A stretch of DNA of 6,376 bases from Bacillota bacterium (GTDB taxonomy: Bacteria > Bacillota_A > Clostridia > Peptostreptococcales > Anaerovoracaceae), in the NCBI GenBank assembly GCA_017437925.1, contig JAFRWQ010000091.1, positions 1 through 6,376 on the forward strand. The letters run 5' to 3'. Shown in pieces: positions 1-4,849 of the stretch. Each line of letters begins with the position of its first letter. The stretch's first letter is position 1. The position numbers and the translations under genes were made by a program. The notes under the pieces are model-generated. The model was not told the DNA's origin. It saw only the letters and a list, made by a program, of their open reading frames with translations, and did not search any database.

Positions 1-768
1 AACCTTCAGAACATACCCGTAAGGCAGGAGCTGGGCAGAAGGCTTCGCACCGCCTTCACCGCCGATTCCTCCGACTACGTGCTCATAGGAGCCGACTACT
101 CCCAGATCGAGCTCAGGGTCATGGCCCACATGTCGGGAGACGCTACCCTGACAGAAGCCTTCAACAGGGGCCTCGACATTCACAGGGAGACCGCCTCCAA
201 GGTCTTCGGCGTGCCCCAGGAGCTTGTGACCTCGCAGATGCGCTCCAACGCCAAGGCGGTCAACTTCGGCGTGATCTACGGCATGAGCGGCTTCGGTCTG
301 GCATCGGACCTTTCGATCTCCAGAAAAGAAGCGGAGCAGTACATCAGCGACTACTTTAAGCGCTTCCCCCAGGTCAAGGAGTTCCTCGATAAAAGCATCG
401 CCGACTGCAGAAAGACCGGCTCAGCTCGCACCCTGTACGGAAGAAAGAGGGAAGTCCCCGAGATAGGCGCCTCGTCCTTCGTCGTGAGGCAGCTGGGCGA
501 GAGGCTCGCCATGAACACTCCCATACAGGGCACGGCGGCCGACATCATTAAGCTTGCAATGATAAGGGTATACGACAGGCTTGCCGAGGAATGCCCCGGG
601 TCCGACCTCATACTGCAGGTCCACGACGAGCTCATCATAAACGCCAGAAAGGACCAGGCAGACAAGGTCAGGGAGCTGCTGGTAAGAGAGATGGAGAACG
701 CCGCGAAACTGAACGTAAAGCTCGAAGTCTCCCTCGAAGAGGGCGACAACTGGTACCAGCTCAAATAG
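1..768 (+). CDS. polA: DNA polymerase I, C-terminal polymerase domain (5' truncated by window edge)
   Basis: This is the last 255 residues of a family A DNA polymerase, which fills gaps and removes Okazaki primers in replication and excision repair. The reading frame is open from base 1, so the start and any exonuclease domains lie upstream. The visible part opens with NLQNIPVR, the conserved stretch just before motif A. Motif A is DYSQIELR, with its metal-binding Asp at visible residue 32. Motif B (RSNAKAVNFGVIYG, visible residues about 81-94) carries the Arg, Lys and Tyr that contact the incoming dNTP. Motif C (QVHDE, Asp at about 209) supplies the second catalytic carboxylate. The protein ends in the usual G-x-NWY tail. 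All catalytic residues are present, so the polymerase looks active. It is followed by coaE with an 8 nt gap, which indicates one transcript. Whether 5'-3' or 3'-5' exonuclease domains exist cannot be seen here. Confidence 0.97.
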   Translation, partial: NLQNIPVRQELGRRLRTAFTADSSDYVLIGADYSQIELRVMAHMSGDATLTEAFNRGLDIHRETASKVFGVPQELVTSQMRSNAKAVNFGVIYGMSGFGLASDLSISRKEAEQYISDYFKRFPQVKEFLDKSIADCRKTGSARTLYGRKREVPEIGASSFVVRQLGERLAMNTPIQGTAADIIKLAMIRVYDRLAEECPGSDLILQVHDELIINARKDQADKVRELLVREMENAAKLNVKLEVSLEEGDNWYQLK

Positions 769-776
769 GAGAGATC

Positions 777-1367
777 ATGCTTAAGATAGCGCTTACGGGA
801 AACATGGGAGCGGGCAAGAGCACCGCCGCCGAGATCATCAGGGAGCAGGGCTTTAAGGTCATCGATTCAGACGTCCTTTCGAGGGAGGTGACCGCGCCGG
901 GAAGCCCCCTGCTGGTCCACATGGAAAAGATCTTCGGGCCTTCTATCATAAGGGAGGACGGCTCGATGGACAGGGCGAGGGTCGCAGAGATCGCCTTTTC
1001 AAACAACGATAAGTACTTCATGCTAAATTCCCTGGTGCAGTCGGCGATAAAGCTGCGCCTTCTCGACGAGCTTCACATGCTGGAGCTTGAAAGAAAGGAG
1101 AGGGCGGTCTTCGTAGAAGTGCCTCTGCTCTTCGAAGCCGGCTGGCAGAACTGCTTCGACAGGGTCTGGCTCGTCGCCGCCCCCCAGGACGTGAGGATAG
1201 AAAGAGTCAAAAAACGCTCGGGCCTCACTGAAAAGCAGGCTCTCGCCAGGATGAACAACCAGCTCTCCCAGGAGTACAAGAAGAGCCTCTGCAGTGTGGT
1301 CATAGAGAACTGCGACGACAGGGAAAGCCTTGAAAAAGCAGTGCTTGAGGCCCTAAAGAGCTTATAG
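777..1367 (+). CDS. coaE: Dephospho-CoA kinase
   Basis: A complete 196-residue protein, the normal size for CoaE, the cytosolic kinase that phosphorylates the ribose 3'-OH of dephospho-CoA with ATP in the last step of coenzyme A synthesis. The P-loop is GNMGAGKS (residues 8-15). It is followed by VIDSD (28-32), whose acidic residues are typical of the family, then VPLLFEAGW in the lid/CoA-binding region and an R-x-x-x-R-x-G-L-T segment near residues 140-150. The C-terminal SVVIEN replaces the commoner AD-x-VI-x-N. The reading frame is open further upstream into polA, but the ATG at 777 is chosen because AGGAGAG (767-773) sits 5 nt or so before it and the P-loop then lies at the expected distance from the N terminus. 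The Shine-Dalgarno overlaps the polA stop codon, so translation is probably coupled. A polA-coaE pairing is common in bacteria. Confidence 0.96.
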   Translation: MLKIALTGNMGAGKSTAAEIIREQGFKVIDSDVLSREVTAPGSPLLVHMEKIFGPSIIREDGSMDRARVAEIAFSNNDKYFMLNSLVQSAIKLRLLDELHMLELERKERAVFVEVPLLFEAGWQNCFDRVWLVAAPQDVRIERVKKRSGLTEKQALARMNNQLSQEYKKSLCSVVIENCDDRESLEKAVLEALKSL

Positions 1368-1467
1368 GGACGCGAGATGAGCACCCGTCAGTTACGATCG
1401 TCCCCGTTTCAAAAGCGCCTTTATTTCGGGCATCGTCTGAAAACCGGGTCCAAAACACATATCACAG

Positions 1468-1497
1468 GCGCGAGGCAATTAAAGCCCCGCGCTTTTA
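1468..1497 (+). terminator. Rho-independent terminator of the polA-coaE unit
   Basis: The left arm GCGCGAGGC (1468-1476) pairs with the right arm GCCCCGCGC (1484-1492) through five G-C pairs, one A-C mismatch and three more G-C pairs, closed by a 7 nt AATTAAA loop. TTTT (1493-1496) and further A/T follow directly. It lies about 100 nt after the coaE stop. A 54-codon open frame in that gap runs straight through the hairpin and is not thought to be a gene. Confidence 0.85.
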
Positions 1498-1619
1498 TAT
1501 TATCTTTATTAACTTATCGAAAAATCGTATGGATATTGTAATCACTTCTTCCCGGGGATTTCACAATTGAGAGCTATCATGAAGACAGTAAAACTCCTTT
1601 GTGAATACGGAGGTGCGAT
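1498..1619 (+). other. Leader and probable promoter region of the relQ-type gene
   Basis: This is about 120 nt of locally AT-rich DNA between the terminator and the relQ start, with no recognisable gene. It should hold the relQ promoter, because the upstream unit is terminated. The best sigma-A-like pair I can find is TTATCG (1514-1519), 17 nt, then TGTAAT (1537-1542). The G at the second -10 position makes it weak. TATCAT (1575-1580) is a better -10 but has no matching -35. A 22-codon frame starts at ATG 1579 and ends at 1647, overlapping the relQ start out of frame. CTCC (1594-1597) could pair with GGAG of the relQ Shine-Dalgarno, but over only four base pairs. The region's role is inferred from position; no single element is firm. 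Confidence 0.4.
1609..1615 (+). promoter_or_regulatory. Shine-Dalgarno of the relQ-type gene
   Basis: GGAGGTG lies 6 nt or so before ATG 1620. It is a near-perfect anti-16S match and fixes the start over the in-frame ATG at 1638. Confidence 0.8.
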
Positions 1620-2270
1620 ATGGACACAGGTATCAACATGCTCATAAAGCAGGAGAGCTTCCGCCAGTGGGCGAAGCAGAGCAGCCTGCCTTATCAGGAG
1701 CTTTTGTCATATTACCGCTGCGCCATGATGGAGGTGGAGACCAAATTCAGGGTGCTCAGCGAGGATTTTTCGGTGCGCTACGACAGGAACCCCATACAGG
1801 CTATAAAGCCCAGGCTCAAGACCACCGACAGCATAATAGACAAGCTGCAGAGGAACAGCTTCGACATCACCGTCGAGAGCATCGAGGAGAACCTCAACGA
1901 TGTGGCGGGCGTCAGGGTCATATGCTCTTTCCAGTCCGACGTCTACAATCTGGCCGATGCTTTGCTGAGCCAGGACGACGTTGAGCTCATAGCCCGCAAA
2001 GACTACATAGCCAACCCCAAGCCCAACGGCTACCGCAGCCTTCACCTGATAGTCGCGGTGCCTATCTTCCTGCACAACAAGAAGAAGATGATGAAGGTGG
2101 AGATCCAGATCAGGACTCTTGCCATGGACTGGTGGGCCAGCCTCGAGCACGAGATGAAATACAAAAAGGACCTGGACGTTTCCGGCCAGATCCAGACTGA
2201 GCTTCATGAATGCGCCGAGCTCGCCGACGCCATCGACAGAAGGATGGAGTATCTCAACACCAGGCTTTAG
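1620..2270 (+). CDS. relQ: Small alarmone synthetase, RelQ/YjbM type (GTP pyrophosphokinase)
   Basis: A complete 216-residue single-domain (p)ppGpp synthetase, close to the roughly 210 residues of Firmicutes RelQ. It transfers pyrophosphate from ATP to the 3'-OH of GTP or GDP in the cytosol, making the alarmone of the stringent response. The sequence shows the YRCAMMEVETK helix (32-42), YDRNPIQAIKPRLKT (54-68) with the nucleotide-binding basic residues, DVAGVRVICSF (94-104) with the metal-binding Asp, the NPKPNGYRSLH G-loop (132-142) and EIQIRT (161-166) with the catalytic Glu. WASLEHEMKYK (172-182) follows. There is no HD hydrolase, TGS or ACT domain, so it cannot degrade the alarmone or sense ribosomes the way long RSH proteins do. 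RelQ homologues are tetramers activated by pppGpp, and this is inferred here by family. The gene stands alone after a terminator. Its stop codon overlaps that of the convergent larA-family gene. Confidence 0.93.
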   Translation: MDTGINMLIKQESFRQWAKQSSLPYQELLSYYRCAMMEVETKFRVLSEDFSVRYDRNPIQAIKPRLKTTDSIIDKLQRNSFDITVESIEENLNDVAGVRVICSFQSDVYNLADALLSQDDVELIARKDYIANPKPNGYRSLHLIVAVPIFLHNKKKMMKVEIQIRTLAMDWWASLEHEMKYKKDLDVSGQIQTELHECAELADAIDRRMEYLNTRL

Positions 2271-3517
2271 CCCGCGACTATGGGAAGGGTGGAGCCGCCG
2301 TAAGGCATTGCGATGACGGTGCTGTCTTCGCCGAGCCTGGCTTTCGCCGCGTCGTAGGCTTCCTGCACGCTGTGGTAAGGCTCCATGAATATGCTTTTGA
2401 CGAAATCGTCGTCCAGCTTCGAGACCAGGAAGATCCCGGCCCTTTCGAGGACCATGGCGATGGCCGCGGCCTTGTGGCCGCCAAGCTTGAAGTTCTCTCT
2501 GACTCTGTCTATGAGGTCATGGGGCTTTTCGGCCTCGAGCATCCACTGCTCGAAGGTCTTTTCGCCCAGGCCCTCCTGGCAGGCTCCCACCAGTATCACT
2601 ATGCCGCCGTCTCTTACGGCGTGCTTGGCGTTGTCGAGGGCCTTCTGGGTCTGGTAGAGGTTGAGGTCCTTGGGGGCTCCTCCCTGTGAGACTATCACTA
2701 TGTCGGCCCTCTGCTTTATGGGCTTGCGGTATATGGTGTCGAGGAAGGCGCAGGCCTTTCTGTGGGCTTTGGTCACGTCGCCCGCCGCGGCGTATATGAT
2801 GTTTTTGTGCGAATCCAGCACCACGTTGAGTATAAAGTCGACGCCCAGCATGGCGGCGGCTTCTTCTATGTCTTCCCTTATGGGATTGCCTTCGAGCCTT
2901 CCGGCGCAGGCTTCGTCCCTCACCATCATGCGGTGGTTCATCTGGATGGCCGAGCGGGTGGAGACGCCGGGCATCATTGCCTTGGCTCCTCCTGAATAGC
3001 CTGCGAAATAGTGGTATTCCACGTTGCCCAGGGCTATCCTGACGTCGGCTTCTACGGCCCTCCTGTCGAAGTCGCAGGGGGTTCCGGCCTTTGTGGTGCC
3101 CAGGTGGACAGTATCGTCGGGGTTCGAGTCCACGACGCTTATCTCGCTGAAGGCTCTTTCTCCCGCAAGATGCCTGCGCTCCTCCTCCGTGTGGGGGCGG
3201 TGGCTGCCCAGGGCGAGCATGAGGGTGATGTCTTTGGGAGAGGCTCCTGCCCTGTAGAGCTCGTCGAGCAGGGCGGGCATTACCTTCCGGGTCGGCATGG
3301 GCCTTGTTATATCGCTGCTTACTATGACTATCTTTTGACCCGGTCTTACGATTTCCGCGAGGGCAGGGGACGCTACGGGCTCTTCGAGGGCTTTTCTTAC
3401 GAGGGTCTCTTCGTCTTCTTTCGCTTCGTATTCGGACGCCGTGAGCACATCCAGCACCAGCTCGTCCTTTATGTCAACTTTCTGAGTTTCTTTTCCTATT
3501 CCGAATTCCAGTATCAT
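2267..3517 (-). CDS. larA: LarA-family nickel-pincer 2-hydroxyacid racemase (lactate racemase-like)
   Basis: A complete 416-residue protein, near the 424 residues of Lactobacillus plantarum LarA, which interconverts D- and L-lactate by hydride transfer on a nickel-pincer nucleotide cofactor. The key residues are visible: Arg72 in SSDITRPMP, His106 in LGSHRPHT, and His169 with Lys179 in the segment HYFAGYSGGAK. His195 in MNHRMM follows, and then SQGGAPKDLNLYQTQKAL (277-294) in the C-terminal domain. The His-10-Lys-16-His spacing equals that of the known enzyme (His174, Lys184 carrying the cofactor, His200). The ATG at 3517 is preceded by AGGAAG (3525-3530 on this strand) 7 nt away. The family also contains racemases and epimerases for malate, hydroxyglutarate, phenyllactate and other hydroxyacids, so lactate is only the default substrate. 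The cofactor makers larB, larC and larE are not in the window and must be elsewhere if the enzyme works. No terminator is seen before the convergent relQ. Confidence 0.9.
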   Translation of the reverse strand: MILEFGIGKETQKVDIKDELVLDVLTASEYEAKEDEETLVRKALEEPVASPALAEIVRPGQKIVIVSSDITRPMPTRKVMPALLDELYRAGASPKDITLMLALGSHRPHTEEERRHLAGERAFSEISVVDSNPDDTVHLGTTKAGTPCDFDRRAVEADVRIALGNVEYHYFAGYSGGAKAMMPGVSTRSAIQMNHRMMVRDEACAGRLEGNPIREDIEEAAAMLGVDFILNVVLDSHKNIIYAAAGDVTKAHRKACAFLDTIYRKPIKQRADIVIVSQGGAPKDLNLYQTQKALDNAKHAVRDGGIVILVGACQEGLGEKTFEQWMLEAEKPHDLIDRVRENFKLGGHKAAAIAMVLERAGIFLVSKLDDDFVKSIFMEPYHSVQEAYDAAKARLGEDSTVIAMPYGGSTLPIVAG

Positions 3518-3545
3518 GGGATAACTTCCTTTCGCCGTTTTATTT

Positions 3546-3574
3546 ATTTTACCCCCTCAGCGTCCGCAAGTCTA
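3546..3574 (-). promoter_or_regulatory. Candidate promoter of the larA-family gene
   Basis: Read on the minus strand, TAGACT (3569-3574) matches the -35 consensus at 4 of 6 positions. TAAAAT (3546-3551) matches the -10 at 5 of 6, with a 17 nt spacer. Transcription would start near 3539, leaving a leader of about 20 nt that contains the AGGAAG ribosome site. Found by eye; no experimental support. Confidence 0.5.
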
Positions 3575-3592
3575 TCAAAACACGGCGCGGGA

Positions 3593-3601
3593 TGTTATAC
3601 T
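3593..3601 (+). promoter_or_regulatory. Extended -10 promoter of the C45-family gene
   Basis: TGTTATACT forms an extended -10 element (TG, one base, then TATACT with 5 of 6 consensus matches). No good -35 lies 16-18 nt upstream, which fits extended -10 promoters. Transcription would begin near 3608, just before the Shine-Dalgarno. This rules out the in-frame ATG at 3592, which would lie upstream of the RNA start. Confidence 0.55.
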
Positions 3602-3612
3602 GTTTTTATCAA

Positions 3613-3618
3613 GGGAGG
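3613..3618 (+). promoter_or_regulatory. Shine-Dalgarno that sets the start of the C45-family gene
   Basis: GGGAGG ends 6 nt before ATG 3625. It selects this start over the in-frame ATG at 3592, which has no ribosome site and overlaps the probable -10 box. Confidence 0.8.
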
Positions 3619-3624
3619 CAGAAA

Positions 3625-4674
3625 ATGAATACGATACAATACATCGAAGCGGCGGGCAGGACCCGCAGGGAAGCGGGACGCGTCTACGGAGCCGCTGCGA
3701 AAGAAAAGATAGAAAGAGGGATCGAAGACTACAAGAGGCTTCTTCCTTCCGCCTGGGGAGTCGGCTGGGACGAGATACGCAGGATGGCCATGGCCTGCCT
3801 TCCCGGTATAGAGAAAGATATGAAGGACGAGATCAGCGAGGCCGAGGGCATAGCCGAAGGTTCGGGCGCCGCCTTTGAAGACATAATGGTGCTCAACACC
3901 AGGTACGAGCTTACCAAGATGCCCAGGCCCCACGAGTGCACCACGGCCGCGGTGCTTCCCGCGGCGTCCAAGGACGGGCACGTCTTCATGATAAAGAACT
4001 GGGACTACCGTGTCGGGATCATGGACAACACCGTCATCCTCAAGCTTTCGGTCGAGGGCGAAGGGGACATTCTGGGCATATGCGAGGCCGGCCAGCTCAT
4101 AAGGGACGGCATCAACACTCAGGGCTTCGGCATAGTCAGCAACAACCTCCAGTCGGTCAACGACAGCCTCGGGGAGGGGGTCCCCACCTGCTTCATGAGG
4201 AGAAGGGTGCTGAGCTCCCGCACCCTTGAAGACGCCAAGGCTTATATAACGAGTTTCCCGCGCAGCGTCTCGGGCAACACCATGATGGTGTCGAAGGACG
4301 CCAGGGCCTTCGACTTTGAGATACATCCCGGCGGGACAGACATCATCGAGCCCGAAGGGGACCTGCTGACCCACGCGAACCACTTTATCGTTCACCCGTA
4401 TCTGCAGTTCCTTCCCAAAAGCCCCAGGGACGCGAGGCTCAGGGAGCTTCTCGAAGCGAAGAAGGGCGGGATAGACGCCGAGTACATCAAGCTCTGCATG
4501 GCAGACCACGCCAACTATCCACAGGCCATATGCAGGCATCCCGCCGATCCCAGACTGCCCCTCGCCAGGCGCTCCATCACCGTCGCCTGCGAGATCTACG
4601 ACCTCACCGAGGGCAGCGCCCAGTTCTGCTACGGTCCTCCCTGCACCGGAGAGTTCTTCACTTATAAACTCTAG
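3625..4674 (+). CDS. Peptidase C45 / acyl-CoA:6-aminopenicillanate acyltransferase-like Ntn-hydrolase
   Basis: A complete 349-residue protein of the C45 family (isopenicillin N acyltransferase-like), which makes or breaks amide bonds using an N-terminal nucleophile exposed by self-cleavage. The probable nucleophile is Cys105 in RPHECTTAAV, almost the same position as Cys103 of the fungal enzyme, so cleavage would fall between Glu104 and Cys105. Family landmarks follow: DGHVFMIKNWDY (117-128), the GFGIVSNNL segment (167-175) with paired Asn, and HANHF (250-254), which corresponds to the conserved Asn-His near the active site. The first 100 residues are helical, charged and contain a run of acidic residues (EAEGIAEGSG). 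There is no signal peptide or membrane segment, so it should be cytosolic. Bacterial members are mostly uncharacterised; hydrolysis of N-acyl amino acids or small peptides is more likely than penicillin synthesis, since no beta-lactam genes are nearby. It is transcribed alone, divergent from the larA-family gene, and ends in a terminator. Confidence 0.85.
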   Translation: MNTIQYIEAAGRTRREAGRVYGAAAKEKIERGIEDYKRLLPSAWGVGWDEIRRMAMACLPGIEKDMKDEISEAEGIAEGSGAAFEDIMVLNTRYELTKMPRPHECTTAAVLPAASKDGHVFMIKNWDYRVGIMDNTVILKLSVEGEGDILGICEAGQLIRDGINTQGFGIVSNNLQSVNDSLGEGVPTCFMRRRVLSSRTLEDAKAYITSFPRSVSGNTMMVSKDARAFDFEIHPGGTDIIEPEGDLLTHANHFIVHPYLQFLPKSPRDARLRELLEAKKGGIDAEYIKLCMADHANYPQAICRHPADPRLPLARRSITVACEIYDLTEGSAQFCYGPPCTGEFFTYKL

Positions 4675-4701
4675 AAAACCCACAGCCTTGTATCAGGCCT
4701 T

Positions 4702-4739
4702 AAGACCCGCCGCGGCATCGCTTCGCGCCGGGTCTTTTT
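4702..4739 (+). terminator. Rho-independent terminator of the C45-family gene
   Basis: AAGACCCG (4702-4709) pairs perfectly with CGGGTCTT (4729-4736). Above a C-C mismatch, CGCG (4711-4714) pairs with CGCG (4724-4727), leaving a 9 nt loop. The TTTTT run (4735-4739) overlaps the base of the stem. It starts 28 nt after the stop codon at 4672-4674. Confidence 0.9.
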
Positions 4740-4758
4740 GCGCGCTTCAAAAACATTC

Positions 4759-4807
4759 TTTTGTGGTAAATCGCAGTTTTTCGACACAAAAGCCACTATT
4801 TGTGGTA
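4759..4807 (+). repeat. Repeated TTTGTGGTA element upstream of ftsK
   Basis: TTTGTGGTA occurs at 4760-4768 and again at 4799-4807, 39 nt apart start to start. A reversed partial copy (CACAAA, 4785-4790) lies between them, so CACAAA and TTTGTG at 4799-4804 form an inverted pair around 8 nt. The second copy abuts the AT-rich stretch that probably holds the ftsK promoter. The arrangement resembles a regulator binding region, but I recognise no specific regulator. Confidence 0.4.
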
Positions 4808-4826
4808 GTATATATTGATTTATTAT
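4781..4826 (+). promoter_or_regulatory. Probable ftsK promoter region
   Basis: This AT-rich stretch lies between the upstream terminator and the ftsK start. Candidate -10 boxes are TATATT (4811-4816) and TATTAT (4821-4826). Candidate -35 boxes are TCGACA (4781-4786, 5 of 6) and TTGTGG (4800-4805), but none pairs at the ideal 17 nt; TTGTGG to TATTAT is 15 nt. A promoter here is expected from position, and the exact boxes are unsure. Confidence 0.35.
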
Positions 4827-4849
4827 GTACATTCGCCCGGGAGCGCAAT

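Noticed and set aside
591..776. Upstream extension of the coaE frame into polA
   Set aside because: The extra 62 residues are Arg-rich shadow sequence of polA. The P-loop and Shine-Dalgarno place the start at 777.
1412..1448. Imperfect hairpin between coaE and the terminator
   Set aside because: The stem needs a bulge and a mismatch, the loop is about 26 nt, and no T-run follows, so it is weak support for any structure.
1377..1541. A 54-codon frame just after coaE (ATG 1377 to TAA 1541)
   Set aside because: It runs through the terminator hairpin at 1468-1492, has only a weak ribosome site, and its product resembles nothing I know.
3592..3624. ATG 3592 as start of the C45-family gene, adding 11 residues
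   Set aside because: It overlaps the extended -10 box and lacks a ribosome site, whereas ATG 3625 has GGGAGG at ideal spacing.
3011..3628. A 205-codon plus-strand frame opposite the start of the larA-family gene
   Set aside because: It is antisense to a gene with all LarA catalytic motifs and has no recognisable domain. It is a shadow frame.
3595..4683. A 362-codon open frame on the minus strand, spanning the whole C45-family gene
   Set aside because: It mirrors the strong codon bias of the real gene, resembles no family, has no convincing ribosome site, and its 3' end runs into the opposite promoter region. The plus-strand frame has clear C45 motifs.
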